Assembly (NCBI GenBank): GCA_023079485.1
Contig: CM041086.1
Coordinates: forward strand, 15,446,401-15,510,400
DNA from: Archilochus colubris
Lineage: Eukaryota > Chordata > Aves > Apodiformes > Trochilidae
DNA length: 64,000 nucleotides
Direction of reading: 5' to 3'
Made by a program: the position numbers and the translations under genes. Numbering within the stretch: position 1 is the stretch's first letter; each line of letters starts with the position of its first letter. The notes under the pieces were generated by a model. The model made no database searches. It worked only from the letters and a program-made list of their open reading frames with translations, and was not told the origin of the DNA. Positions 15,035-30,000 of the stretch are shown one piece after another.

Positions 15035-18000
15035 GGGGGCAAAAGAGAAGGCTTATGGAAAGAAGAGGATCAGTAGTGAAAGGTCACCCACTAACTTGAA
15101 ATTACAAGCAGCAAGCTGGTTTGTAATTAATTCTTACTCATAAATAAATTCTGAATTGACCACTGAGTAAAAATCCTCCTTTTAAGGAAAGACCATTAAG
15201 TTATTCCTCAGGAAGAGATCAAATATTGTTACAATACTTTAGAGAAATGTGTTTAGATGTATTTTATCTTTGTTAGAAGAATAATCACTATAACATGAAG
15301 GAATGTGTATATCACACAGGAAAGCTGCAACCCTTTGCACCTAACACTGTCAAAAAATCCCAATCTCAGCACAACCATTCTGTCACAAGAAGCTGCACCA
15401 GACAAGTGATAGAAGAGGCAGGGCTGGGAATTAGCAGGAAGCATTTCTATCTCAGTCTATCCTGAACTATCAGGGGTTCTGATGACTTAGGCTTTCTTTC
15501 AAGAAAAAAAAACAACAGAGGTCTTGGCATCTAGTGGCCATTAGGAAACCAGAGACATTGGAGTTATTGGATATTACATCTTGGTCATATTCCAAACCAA
15601 ACAATTATATTTGGCCTCCTTAAAATTCCTTCCTGTTTCAGAGAAAATCCTATATTCCTCTACCCATTCAAAGGTGCTGTGCAATGTTTTCTGGCATGCT
15701 GCAAAACACTAACCCTGATGGAACCTAACACGCTGTACTCCACAATGACATGACCCTTGCTTCATCTCTTTTTTTATTTATGATCTGAAAATGGCTATTC
15801 TGGGACTTGCTACCTGCATAGCTATCCTGAACCCTCATTCCCCAGAGTTATGGAATGTGGACAGGTTGCACCCCCTGCAATGGGACCTACAGAAATAGTT
15901 TACATGGATGAAATCCTTTAGAGTTGCCCAAGTATCACCACAAGAAAAGAACTGAACAGCTGCAGTGTGTACCATCCTTGCCTCTTCTTCTGTTGATCTC
16001 TCACTTATTGTCTATCCACAGGCCACTTTACAAGGTTTTTTTCATGGCATGTGGAATATTTGTGTCAGAGGTAAACATTTACATTCCCTTTGTCAGTCAG
16101 TAGTCTGACCCTGGTTCTCCAAATTACCCTTCTCACCATTCTGCTTTGGCTATAAAAGGACTCAGGTGGTTAGAGGTCATTCTAACACCTCAGTTAAATG
16201 CATAAATCAACTCAAAACTAAGTATCTTCTCTCCTCCCCAAACCTTCCAGAGATCAAAAAAGTTGATGAGAGACGGTGAATAACTGATCTGGATATGATG
16301 CCAAATTTACCCTGAAACTCTTTCCACCTGCTGTTACTGTCCTGTGAGATTTCCATGAGGTCAAAACTAAGCAATAGCTGTATATATAAACATACACCCA
16401 CACACATTTTTGCTTGATTCAAGTATAACAACTTTGGATACTGTAATGCTAATCTCACTCAAGGATTACAACTCTGATTAATGTCTCCATTTGTAAGAGG
16501 TGTGTGTTCCTAGTGTATTTCCTGGCTTGACTGGGTTTCCTATGTTTTTTTCCTCCCCAGGTACAGATTTTTCCTGAGTATATGAAATAATTTGATGTTT
16601 TATAGAAGATTAATGCTTCTTTTGTTACAAGGAAGAGACGAGAATGATCCCTTTGGATCACTGGTCATTGACTCAAAAGATTTATGGTCCGAGCTATCTC
16701 ATCAACAATCAGTTTAACAATAAAATACTGTTGGAGAAAGGTTCCTTTTTTATGGTCTCTATTTACATGCCAGCAGCATTCTAAAGCACAGCTGTGCTCT
16801 TAGCTCACCATCCTGCTGCTACTTTGTTGCAAGACTGAGGAGAAAGAACAGTTTTTGGAGAAATGACAATTGTTTCCAAGACTTTCAGCTTGCTAACTAC
16901 CAACACCTTCCTACGTGATTTTAAATTAAAATCAGGCTTCAGCCTCCACATCTACACCCAGGGAAACCATTCAGCTCAGGCATTCTCGATGTTTTAAGAG
17001 GCAGAGAAGCTGTGATCATGAAATAGAATGAACACCAGCAAAAGCTGTGTGTACACAGTTTCCTAAACAGCAGCAGCCCAGTTCTACAGTCGGTGTGATG
17101 AGACTGCCCCTTGCTGAGCAGTATTTTCCCACGATTTCTTCAGGGTTTGATTTCGTTAAGTTTTGCATGTAGCTGGCACATTGCACATCTCATGATTGTA
17201 TTTCAGTTCTGACTTTCCAGGCACAATAGTGCAGCAGGGTTGTATCTGGTGACCTGAGGTGTGAGCATCACAGGAGTAGTTATGTAATGAAAGCTCAGAA
17301 CTTCCCAACAAGATGTTCCAGAAAAAATTAAACTTTATGTGTGCATGAAGATACTCAAACCTCATGGATATTCAGTAACATTTATATATGTGGTACCTGA
17401 AATATGTTTATGAGGTGTAAAACCTGAGTATATTTGCATGCTCTGGACTTCTGGTGCTACATTTCCTTTCTTTAACCAAAGAAAAATTGAGAGCCATGCA
17501 TCCTCCCACACTCATCACACAGACTAAATTCTGCTGTGAAGGCTACAAGACCTACAAAAGTTGTAATGGAAGAAATACAACCAGAGCTAAAAGTTCAGCC
17601 TATGAACAGATCCAACCATTAACTTCCTAAACCCCCCCTCAGAGACAAACAGCAACCTCAAACTGAGGAGCAGGGGTTGTACATTGTACATCCTGACACC
17701 CTGCAGATTCCTTTGTGGTACAGAATACATTCACAGGGGCAAAAGGTTATTTTCCAGCAAAGTTTGTAAATTAAATTCTATAGAAAACCAAACAAAAAGT
17801 TACATGAGTGTTCACGTATCCATGAGCAGCGAGGTCAACAGAAAAATATTTCATTTCAGATTTTGCAAAGGTGCCCTAACAACATCAGCTCATACACCAC
17901 GGGTACCCAGCAAGCAAGGCTAAATTAATTAAAATCAAATTTCAGTCAAATGTACTGACCTGAGAAATGTTTTGAATTATTTTTTTCTCACCAAACAAGC

Positions 18001-19831
18001 TTAGCTTTTAAGACCCCTGCTAACAAGTAGTATGGAAAGGAAGAACAAATGTCATTTAAGTTGACTACTTTTAGAGCACATGTGCGCACAAATGGGAAAT
18101 AAAGGATGGACTAGGACGTTATTAATTTATTTAGTTAGATAAGTTATCTTATCTTAAAGATTACTTAGATTAAAACCAACCACAGAAAATACTCCCTGCC
18201 TCACATTGAAGAAAACACCTTGCATTTGCCTTGTTGGAGGTGTAAAGGTTTGCATCAAATCATACATTAAACTGCAAAAAGGGACCCAGCAGAGGCTTGC
18301 TGAGGACCCATCAGTGAGAGCCAGCCCTGCTCCCTCCCCTGCACCCACCAGCACCCACAGGCAGGGCACAGACACAGCCTCCTGCAAGATATTGGCAACA
18401 GCAAACAGGGCTCCTGGCACCTGCACTGACAGCTTCCCCGCTGGAGTTTCCCACTCCATTTAACAGCCTTCTTCCTCCCACAAACTCCAGCTCATCCAAA
18501 GACACAAAAAATTCAAAAAATATTGGGAGAGCACAATTCATTACTCTTATGAAAGCTGAACTTTGCTCTGAACACTTAACTGTGTCCAGCGTGCATCCAA
18601 CATAAAACAAACACCCCAGATTCTGCAGTCCAGAGAAGTTTAATTTTTTTTTTATTGGTCTTCAATCCAGCCTTATCTAAACACATCTCCATCCAGCTTG
18701 TCTGAGATCCTGACTCCAACAGCACCAGGTGCCAATTGTTTCACACAAAGATGCATGGAACAGCTGACAGATCCTGAGATAACCCAGGCTTAGGGAAACA
18801 TCCTCCAAATTTCCTAAGCCCTGCTGAAACCAAACATCCAGTTGCTACGTAACAGTCAAGCACTTGACTTAAAAGCTATAGAAGAAAACCTTGTATTTTT
18901 AGGATCATTTTGTTTGCTCCTGGTTTCTTCAAACTTTGTCTAAGATTCAGGATGAGAACCAAAATTCTATTTTAAATGATAGTGGATGTCCTCCTCTTAC
19001 TATGATTTCAATGTATTTAAGATTGTATTTTTTTTTAATATGATTTGCTTAAAAAAAATCAAAGATGGAAATTCTGCAGGACTGCTAAAGATTGGCATAA
19101 TTTTTTAAAGTAAAAAATAAGCATGTACTATTGTTAAAACAATAGGCTAGGGCAATTAAGACTCATTAAATCCTTAGTGCTCTTAAGACCAACCCTCTCG
19201 TAACCCTTCAAGAAAAAAAATTTTGGCAATACCTGTATTCCCAGGTAATACACTGTATTTTAATTTTATTTATATTATGCCTTTTAAACTTGAATAAAAC
19301 AAAGTAACACAACCTTTTTTTCTGTTTCTTTGCACAGATGCTATTTGGGATGATCTAGACTTTTATGTAATCCTAATTTCTATCAGCCTCATGGGACCTC
19401 AGTAGAATATATGTAAAGAAAAATACAAGATTTATATAGATTGATAGTTTTGTGAAATAAAACTCAAATTTGATGTTGTGTTCAAGTTAATTTTTGTAAA
19501 TTGCATATTTTGTGTGTCAGTATTATGACTGTCTCTTCATACAATAATAGAGCAACTGGTAGATTACTCATTAAAATCAAGACAAAATCACCTTGCATCA
19601 TAAGAAACCCAAGGAAAACACAAATGAGTGCCTGTATAAATTCCCCCCTAAATTTCTTTCAATGTTACCAACTGTCACCTGTCTAAAGCATAACTTCCAC
19701 CCCAAAAGCAGCTCCCTCTACAATGCCACGAAAGAAAAATCAAATATATTTGTCTTTTCCTTAACAAACAGACATACAGACTACCAAGATGAGCATGTGT
19801 GTGATTATTTTACAGAGAGCTACATACATGG

Positions 19832-19894
19832 TATGGAGCACACAAGGTCACACAACAAGCCATGTTAAGAATAGAATCTAGGTTTCCTTGTGCC
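19832..19894 (-). mobile_element. Possible MIR-like SINE relic
   Basis: The plus strand reads CACAAGGTCACACAACAAG, then AGAATAGAATCTAGGTTTCC, resembling the reverse complement of the MIR core (AAGGTCACACAGCTAG... GATTCGAACCCAGGT). Very diverged; only a profile search could settle it. Confidence 0.35.
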
Positions 19895-22025
19895 ACAACC
19901 AACTCCACATTTTATGTGCAAAGTAGGAGCTTCTTGCCCTAGCCATAAAACATCTGATAGAAGTCAGTATCTTGCCACAGTTACTTGATGTTGGCAGCCA
20001 TGGATTAGTGATCTCAGGCTTATCAAGAGCAGAAAACTGAGCAAGAACAGTAAATTTCACAACTCTGCCAAGTATCTGAAGGGACTGTAGTGGTTTCATC
20101 TTACAGAGAATCTGGTTTCAAACAATTTTTAACTACTGTCCCACAGTACTTTTCTGATGAACTTATTTATTGGAAGTGATTTAGTTCTCTTCTGCAGTTT
20201 TTACAAGATACAATTTGATGCTAATGTTACATTGATCCAGGGTGAGGCAATTTCTAAATCCTCAGGCATAGGATGCCACTGACACTTAGAATCTCAGGAA
20301 AATAAACATTACTCGTGTCAGACACCAAGGAAAACTGCAAAAGAAACTCAGTATCAGTGAGGTATATCAGACATACCATGTAAGGTGCAGGCTAAATTCT
20401 TACTGACATCAGCTGAACACAACAGCAAAGGCGACACTGACAGCAAAGTGAGTGTTTTTTAATTGTCTCTAACTCTCTTTCTTACTATCACATACACAAC
20501 TTGCAAGGGTCTCACAGTACACTTCTACTGCCTCTCTATAAAAAGGGAATGAAAAAAAGAAACTCACCCTTATTTGAAAAACTCACAACATTTTTCATAA
20601 AGTCTCTTTTTTTATGTATGTAAAGCAAAAACCATGAAGATAAAGAAGTGTTGTAAATCTGAGCACTGGGAGCTGCTGGGTTGCAGAAGGGCCCCTCTAA
20701 ACAAGTATGTTATGGAGCTAGCCTGTACCTGTGTCTCACTGCACATTCCTCTGGCAAAGGAATTTAGGTCTAAACCCTGGTACCCCTCTGCCCTCCTGTG
20801 AGTGAGCTCATAACGCCGGAATGAAGAGGAGGGAAATAACTTCATCACTGGAATTTCTTTAATGGAAATTATAAGTACAAATCTTGATGAAACAGATGCT
20901 GGAATTATTTTGTCTGGTTATTCCTACACACAGAGAACACATTATATAGATTATATATATAGAAAACATGTAACTCAGATAATTCAGCAAAATTAATTTC
21001 TGCTACATTTAATGGTACCAAATAATCCAAACAAAACCTGTAACCAGTATCACTTCACAAAGATGACTGGGCTGAAAGTCTTCCGTGCAGGAAAAACTGT
21101 AAAACAATTATTCCAGATCTGGACAGTAGCTTAATAAAAAAACTTTCAAAAAAAACCACAAACAACAACAAAACAAACAAACAAAGCCACCAGCAGCAAA
21201 AAGGGGGAAAAAATCACTTGAAAGTTTCCCCTTCCTTCGTTTCACAAACTGAGATGTAAGAAAGGGGAAATAGGGCTGGTGAACTACAGTCAGCTGTAGA
21301 ATGAAAATTATTAAATTCTTATTAACCAAGTTTGAAACAAAAAAACCCCAAGCCATCTGATTGCTGAGTCTATTGTTTTATGAACCAGATATATTCTTGA
21401 AAAAACCCAAACACACAAACCATTCAAAATCACAGCATATTTTTTTATCTTCTCTTTTTAAAAGTAGCATTAGTTTACTTCTCCCCAAAATACTTGGTAA
21501 ACATTTTGGTTTGTGGTTCATAAAGAATTCTTGAATGGAGTAGAAAAGCTACAGTAGCACTTGAGAGCTGATATAAACATTAATTAATTCTACTCTACCA
21601 CTGTCAGGCTGTAGTTGAGACTAACTAGATGGGTTTTAATCCTTGCCACTCCTCTCTGAAACACATGCAGAAGTTGGCTGGATAGTGTGAAGCTGAAAGA
21701 TAAAAACCAGATTCTTTGGAAACTTCACAGTGTCATGCTAGCACACACATTAAAACAAAGAAAAAAAAAAGTCAACTGAATGGAGAGTCTTTAAGTAGCC
21801 ATAATCAACTTTTTATAGTGTTGTGCCTTACTGCTTAGAGGTTGAACCCTTCCCTGTTTCCAAATGCAAGCCATACAAGTAATCTCATTTATGGAAGTGC
21901 CTCAGGGCATCCAAAACACTACCAGTTGTGCTACAAGTATTCAAATAAATGAAACTCCATATTAGAGCTGTAATCATTAGGGAAAGTGATATTTTGCATT
22001 TCATGGCTGTAATGTCTGTTTTCAT

Positions 22026-22092
22026 CCAGTGGTTAGAGCAGAGAACCAGAAACTGCAATCCACTCCTGCCATTGGTTTGTTGTGTGAGCAAA
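22026..22092 (+). mobile_element. Possible MIR-like SINE relic
   Basis: CAGTGGTTAGAGCAGAGAAC followed by GCAATCCACTCCTGCCATTG and TTGTGTGAGCAA resembles the tRNA-derived head and core of MIR (GTGGTTAGAGCA... CTGCCACTTACTAGCTGTGTGACC). An ancient, diverged copy; moderate to low confidence. Confidence 0.4.
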
Positions 22093-25000
22093 GCTCTCTT
22101 CATACATGCAAGATGGTATTATTACTATTGAGCCTGCCACACAATAAGGTTAATTAAAATTGCCATGTGTTGGTTTGTATTTATACATGAGAAAGTGAAA
22201 TCCATGATAAATGAACCCTAAAAAAGGGACAAAACAGACTGAATACTGTTGCTGTAATTTTAACAGGCATGTTCATTGCAGAATTCAACTCATCCTGCAA
22301 CTCTTCACACTCTGATGGATCTGTGAACACATTTTACCTTCAGTGGAAAATGTACTGTGTGACATTAAAAGATGGTCTGACCCAGATCACAGTTTGCACA
22401 GTCTCAGGAGTGCAACCTTTACAAAAACTCTTGAGGTATGGGAGGCTCTCAGCTCCCAGAGACTCTGCTGAGGGCTCCCAACACTCCACATGCTCCAGGG
22501 CCAATCCATTCACATAGAAATTGTACAAGTAATAGACATTAGGTGAAGCCACCTTTTGGAGCTCACTCTAATTATCTGGTCAGATTTTGGTTTAATCCTA
22601 ACAAGATTACAGATTCAGAGAGATTAAGGTTGTTAAAAGTACCACAGAGAAAACCATATAATCACTACCTGGAAGAGACCAGCTGAAGTATTCTGTTTAT
22701 GGTCACCAACTTGTAAAACCTCTGTGGAGTTCAAAAAATATTTCCTGTATCTTTTTGTGGTAAAAGTAGGCTAGCAATTCAACATTTACTTTGGAGACCA
22801 GAACACTTCTCCTTGCTTATAGGAGTGGTTTGAAAACTTCTTCCCTTCACTACCCTATTAACATATTTTCTCTACATTTTTCTTAAGCTTATGCCTTATC
22901 CTTTTTTAAGTCACAGCAAAAAAGCTAAGAACCATCTGTAGGAGTAGATTTCATGGGTGGTTTCCAGTCTAAGCCAGAACTACTTTATTAGGTTAAAAAT
23001 GCACTACTACGTCTGCTTTGTAAAAATAATCATATAAAGCTTACAAGGAGAACTGTTTAAAACTGTTTCAGATACAGGCAGATTAAAAACTTCTGCTAAA
23101 TAGCAAGCAATGCATTGGTGTTACACACAACCCTCTAGTGAAAGCAAAAAGCACAGGCATTTCAGAAGTACATGAGAAAAAAAGCACCTTACTTTTGGCA
23201 CTCAGGGTTTATTGTAGACCACCTCAGTCATAGCCACAAAACTCACCACACTTCAATCCTTTCCAGTAAAAGAATTGACACATTCAAGGCAAAATGCTAC
23301 ACACTGTACAACACAAAATGGGACCTGCTAACCTCACCTTCCAGCCAAATCCACACTTCACATGTGCTGCAGTTCATGTAGAACTTATTTACAGAGATAC
23401 ATTATTTTTACAGCTAATGCTCCAGCTTTTCAACCTCTTCACACATACTTCAATGATAATCTAAAATCTCACAAGGAGGGCTGAGGCTGAAAGCCTACAG
23501 GCTCCTTTTATGGAAAAGTCTGAAGACTACTATAAATTCTTAATTTTCCAAGCTTGCTTTTCAACAAATGTTTTTGCTCCTTCAGGCTATGCTTTTCCAG
23601 TTCAGTTACACCCTGCTTTGTGGATATGTTTAATCATCAAAGTACAATATGATGATTCACCTTCCTATTGTTTTGATGTGTTTCCACTATAGCACTACTA
23701 ATAATTCCAAACTACTTTTAAAAAAACAAAAAAAACCCCCCAGAAAACAACCCCAAAACTCAAACCAACATACATATATTCTACGGAGCAAGTGATATCT
23801 ACACACACCATGGCAGAAGTTTCACTTATGTAAGGAAAACTACTACCACTTCAAAATGGTCCTTTGTCTCTTTGGTAAAATTAAGCAACTATTCATTTTG
23901 TCAATTAATCAATTCAACTTTATTGCAGTAATGAGATACATTTTTATATATGTTTCTGGAAAACTGACTTGCTAGCTTATGAATTCTAAGCAGACTTTAA
24001 CTGAAAAGTATTGAGTAACAGATTGATCACTCCTCTTTGGTCTGAGACTTCTTTTTAGTGCCAGATGTTATTTCATGTCCCCAGAGGCAGCATTACCACT
24101 TGGGAGGGTGTGCAGTACATGCAGTAATTTTAAAAAGTTAAGGAAAGACAAGGTACTGACTTGTCACTACTCAGTGCTCTAAAATAATGCCACTAGCAAA
24201 AAAAAAAAAAAATAAAGTTTCAGATAGCAGCACATGAGCATTTTTAACTCCATTGTTTAAATGCACTTTCATTTTCCTATCCTCTGCTTTTTAGACCAAA
24301 ACCAACCCCTCCTAACAGTGCTATAAATTAATTTATGCAGCTGGTTTTTGGCTCGTTCTGCACGTTATCCCAATCTCTCTTTCTAGATATCTCTTGATCT
24401 CCCTGCCAGATGCAAAAAAATGCTAAAGAAGCAGTTAAAGTTTCATGTTTTCAACTTCTTTCCCCTTCAGTGAAAACAGAAAAATTACAACTACACAAAA
24501 TTGAAGGAAAAGGAAATATTACTCTCTTGCTAAAACCTTGATGCATTGCCTTCTGTAGGGAGTTCCTGATTAGCCCAGGTACAACAGCTAGGTGACATTT
24601 AGATTTCACCAGTGTCACACATCACACTGAGGTCTCACCAAATGTTTGTGTCAAGGATGGAATAGTTTGCTTCTATTACTAATGGGGAAAGCAATAAATA
24701 TTGGGTGCAACTCTCTTAAACAGATATGTGAAACAGAGACTCCTCCACAACAGGCATTGACACGTCCTCACTGCTGCTCAGAGGGAGGCATCAGAAAAAG
24801 AACCACAGAATTAACTGCCAGGAGTCATGCTGGCAGCCTCCCTGGGCTCCCCAGCAGAGCTAGAAAGGCAGGTGAGCTTAAGAGCACGTTGAGGCAAGGG
24901 CTGGAGGCTCTCCAACTAGTAGAAAATAGAGCAGGGAGTGAGTAAAGCAAATTCAGAATACAGTAGCTACTGGCATCTCAGTGTCAACATCAGCCCAGTT

Positions 25001-25363
25001 TGGTTCAGAGAGCTGGTTCTCCCAAGAGGAAGGTGAAGTGAGAAGAAACTGCAAACTGGAGGGTACTGGTTGAGGGGTCTGATGAGGTTGACATAACCAA
25101 AGCTAGTCCAGCTGCAGAAACAACATGAAGGGAAGACAGCACAGACCACAGGGATCTCTAGTTTTATATCCATTTGGGTAAAACTCACTACCAACCAGAA
25201 AGGACTATGAAAAAACTGGCAAAAAAAAAGGCAGAGAAGAGGCAGATCTGTGGAAAAGTTCATTTGGCTTTGTATTAATTCCATCTCTTCATATTTCCTC
25301 AGACCTGAGAGAAGATGAAGCCATTCTGAAAAGCAAGAATCATTTTGAACACAAGTAGTAAGA

Positions 25364-25425
25364 TTAGTGTACTTCTTTAGTACAAAGCTAAATGTTAGTG
25401 TACTTCTTTAGTACAAAGCTAAATA
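25364..25425. repeat. 31-bp tandem duplication
   Basis: TTAGTGTACTTCTTTAGTAC AAAGCTAAATG at 25364-25394 is repeated at 25395-25425 with a single change in the last base. Only two copies, nearly identical, so probably a recent duplication. Confidence 0.93.
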
Positions 25426-26993
25426 CATCTACTGGAGGCTGTAGCCACATGACTTCCATATAAGTCACACCATCACAGAAGACAAAGTTGTTTGGAAAAA
25501 CCCAAGGCAGGTTAAGCTTCAGGAAATCTGTGCAAAAAGCACGAGAAACTGTTTCCTTCCTCCAGGTATTTTCAGATTTATTGCCTACACCTCCAAAGTA
25601 AGGAGTGAGGTACCAGAGTCCTTATAGAGTGTCTCTACTGCAAGCCTACACAAAAGATAAAGAAGCCACACTATGAAATGCCTATTTTAGGGACACCATC
25701 ATGACTTACTAGTTCTGAAATCAGAGGAACCCAGTGGCTGGCAGTGAAGCTGGCTTGTCCAGAAGGGGAAATAAAATACTTCTTCATGTCACACAATGCT
25801 TCTCACACCTATGCAAAGAGCAATCACCACCTGAAGTGCATAATGATAATTCAAAAGCTCTTCAGAACACAGCCACAGGCATGACTTCATTTCAGAGATA
25901 CTGCAACCTAACAGCACCTGAGTGCCAAACAAAATGCCACATTTTATGCCCACTTATCTTTAGCACCAGGAGGATATTCAGCAAATAAACTATAATTTGT
26001 TCAGATGGGAGAGAAATCAATACTCAGATTTAATCTAAAAGTTTCCATAAAATTCAACGTCTTGGTGAGGGCTAGATAATTAGCACTGCTACAAAGTGCT
26101 TGGTGTATTTTTTAAAAGTAATTACCATTCTTTTGTTACAGAACCAGGCAATAATTCTCATTATTTTGATACAGACTTATTACTATTCAAACTTGACCTC
26201 TGCAGGATGACCACTCTCTTCACATTCACAAAACAAGTGTCTCTACACCCATGCATACAGATTAGAAGATGTCTTAATCCAGTAAAAAGATCTTGAGATT
26301 TACAAGATTAAGTTTGCATTTGACATTATTTCTTGAATTCTGCAGGGTCCTTCCTTCCACAAGTAACTTTACTACAGGTATTACTTCTTTCCCAATAAAG
26401 CTCACTGCTATGCAAAGATATAACCATAAAAAAACCCAAACTACACAAGGATTGCATACTTATAAACATTGATTAAATGGCAAAGAAACAGAAAAAACCC
26501 TTTTTTAATATGTCTTAAGTATATAAGATCATATTCACAGAAACTGAATTGCAAAGTGGAATGATGAGAGCTGCAACTCTGATTTTAAATATCTCTAATT
26601 AAACAGCTTTTTTCCTCTGTCAGAGCTCTGGGACAAAATTTAATTTTGGCATAAGGCCACTGAAAACAATGAGCTTGGTTCAATTCAGCTGGTCCAGTAC
26701 ATATTAAATGAAATGGCATCACAGAACATTTGTACCATAGATATAAAACAACACACAGAAAACCTGGGATACATTAAGAGAGAAATAAGATCACTTGGGT
26801 TAGCCTGTCAGAAACTAGTGGAGCTTCAGTTTCTCAAAATAGAGCAGGCTGCCCAGAACTGGTTTTGACACATAGTTTTTATTTGCCTTAGCTGGATACT
26901 GTAGATGTTCTGCTGAACAAGACACTAGAGCATTAAGAAAGAAAGAAAAAAAAAATTAAAAAGTGCCTCTAGTTAATATGCACATTTCTTAGA

Positions 26994-27070
26994 CAAAAAA
27001 CAAAACCAAAAACCAAGAACAGAAAACAAAACCAGTCAAAAAAAAAAACAACAAACAAACAAAAATCAAA
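26994..27070. repeat. A/C-only low-complexity tract (CAAA/AAACC)
   Basis: Almost pure A and C on the plus strand with a few G: repeats of ACAAAACCAAAA, ACAACAAACAAACAAAAA. Similar shorter tracts are at 21146-21184 and 23717-23770. On the COL4A6-sense (minus) strand they are GTTT-rich. Confidence 0.8.
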
Positions 27071-30000
27071 ACCCACCAGAATATTTGGAAGAGTTGCAAT
27101 AGCCCACAAAGTCCAGACTCATGAAATAAAAACTAACAGAACTCCACCTGAAAGCTCAGCTGTTCCACGAGAATGTGTCAAATCCTTACAGTTGAGTTTC
27201 AGCAGTTTCAGCTCCTTAGGATATCACATCAAGGCCAGCACATACCCCAAGTGTGCTCAGCCAGGTAGGAAATAAATGAGTTATCATCTCACCTCAATGT
27301 CAGCTCTGCTCTTCAGTGGACACAGAATAACTGCTAGGAATACAATGCAGTTCCTGAAGAGATGATAATCCCAAATTTCCCTGCAAGAGGCTGGCTCTAC
27401 ACTTAGTGACTATTTTCATCTCATGCTCCACGTCAGGTTTGAGAGGACATCCCAGAAACACCAACAAAACTCTGATTATGCTTTGAAAAGTCCCTCTTCT
27501 AAAAACTATATTTTGCCCTGTGGCCTGGGAAAACCTTGGGGAAGAATGGGGGGGTAGAGGGGGGGTGTCAGGGATTAGCCAAGACAAACATTTTGTTGTA
27601 TTCCCCCCAGCTCTGCACCAGCTTTTGTCATTTATCTTAAAGTGTAACAAATGTCTTGATCTCACATTGCTGATTCATTATTAATGCAAATTAGTGATAA
27701 TAAGAGATTGGAAACATGAATGTAGCACATTCTGGGAGTGACTTCATCTGAAAGCTGTTAGGGGAAACTCTTAGGTCACACCCCACAATTGGTTTACAAC
27801 CAAGGTAACCATCTTGCTGCAAAGTAACCCTATGTGTAACAGCAGGTGATCCCTGTTATCAGTATTTGTCTCAAGAAAACCTAGATTGAATTACAAGACT
27901 AATTTTTTACTGCTATTCTAAACAGATCATTTATAGCCAGAAAGAATTAATACAAGCTGAGACATTAGTTCTGTTGCATTAAAGTCTGTTCTTAGAGAGG
28001 GAGGGATGACTACACCTTGCAATTGAGACCTCTGAGTCAAAACCACCTGTGATAAAACTTTATTCAAGATGCTGGCCTGACATGCCACTGCCTCCCAGTC
28101 ATGTCCACAGTAGTATTCTTGAAGAACATTCAACAGCTTGGTACAATATTTTAGGATGTCTCTTTTACAACAGATAAATTACTGAAATTAGATCAACAGG
28201 AAAAAAAAAATGAGCAATATTATAAATCACATCTTCAGCAAGTGCTTTACTAGTTGGCTGTCTCTGTGAATAGTCTTTCAGAAGTTCTTATTAATCTAAA
28301 GTTTAAACTCATTTTATTTTGATTGAGCTTCACTATGCTCACTTCAAATTATATAGTAAAGGGCAATAAAGAAAACTTTCAGAGAACCTATTTTTCCTTA
28401 AAATAAGCTCTGCTTACCACAAAACCAATTTCAATCACTAGTATTTTAGTTCATGCTGGAAGGTGTTAGGGTGTGGTTTTTATTCAGATACCAGGAAGTC
28501 AGTTACCTACTACTGTATCTAAAATTGACAAACATAGTTGTACATCTTTCCTGTTGAGTACGTTTGACAGAATTTTAATAATTAAATGCTTTAACACATC
28601 AAGCACTGAAACAAAGCATTTTAAGGATCTATTTCTGATTCTCTTCCATACTTCTAGACTGATTACACATCAGCAAATAGACTGTTTGTTTTCTAACCCT
28701 GAAGAAAACTAACAGGAATATTTAGAAATGGCATGTATATGTGAATCTTACTCATTGCAATAGACTTAAATTAACCAAATTCCTTTACAAGCAATGGAAG
28801 ATGTCGAGCAACTAACAAAAATCTAATTGCAAGAGATGTGCTTTCCAACAGGTATAAAGCTAAACTGGAGCAAACAATTAATAATCTGCAGTTAATTAAA
28901 TCCACATCAATCAGGAATAATTTCACTAGCATACAAAATGAAATAATAAAAAAAAACAACAAAAAAAGACTGCAAAATATGACTTGGAAGCATAGTTAGA
29001 GGCTTTGTTGGAGAGAAAAAGACAAAAAAACTCCAAAACATAAGAAAAGAAACTCTCACAGGTTCCCACATTGTCTAATCTTTTAATCTTTGAGCAGATT
29101 AGAGCTTGTAACTACCACCTGATCAGGATGATGAAATTCTACTAGTGCAATTGATTATCAAAAGTGCAAAGGAGAACCAAGCCTTTCATATTTATGAAAA
29201 GTATAAATCCCTCTGCTATTAAAGCTTTTTTCAAAAGCTTTCTTCTCAGTTGCACAGGAAGGTTCTAAATCCTCAAAAGTTTAATCAAAAGAGTAGCAAA
29301 AGCAGTAGAAAAACGTTGGCTGACTAATCAAGAACCGACGTTTTCACTGTTTTTCTTGGAAGACTGCTAGAAGTTGAATTAAAATAAACATGATAAGAAT
29401 ACATTACTACTGTATTACATTGCTTACATTAATTCATTATTGCATATGAGCTATAAAATACAGACCACAAAGATTATTGTACAATCTTAGTTTATATCAC
29501 AATAGACTGATATAAACTTTTTTAAACTCTTTAAACTTCTGAGCTGCTCAATGTACATCAGTTGGACACTTAATTTAGGCTAGAGATTTTCCAAAGGATC
29601 CTTTATTCACTGAAGTTGAGTGGGCTAACAATTTCAGCATCCTAATTGCAGAAAATCTATTACAACACCCCCCAAAAATGAAAATTTATGAACATTTAAA
29701 AAGCCTGTGACCCCTTACTAATCTGTTTAAACATTAATTAGGAGCAGCAAGAGAAAATCCGTGCTTATGTCATAAAATTGTCAGACTGACAGATCATAAA
29801 GTCATTGCTTCTGTATGCCAACTTGGAATTTAAAGCACATTTCCTAATTCATAGTCATGAACTTTGATACAACACTTAACAGCTTAATCCTTTAATTTCT
29901 CACATCACTTTTACTCAGTTATGAGGTGTTCAGGATTGGATCCCTTGCAAGCCAAGATCTAAAGGCTCATAACAGAACTGTTTGAGAAGAGACTAAAAAA

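Noticed and set aside
27300..27665. Minus-strand 121-codon open frame
   Set aside because: No recognisable domain or splice context and low-complexity proline/serine patches; consistent with chance.
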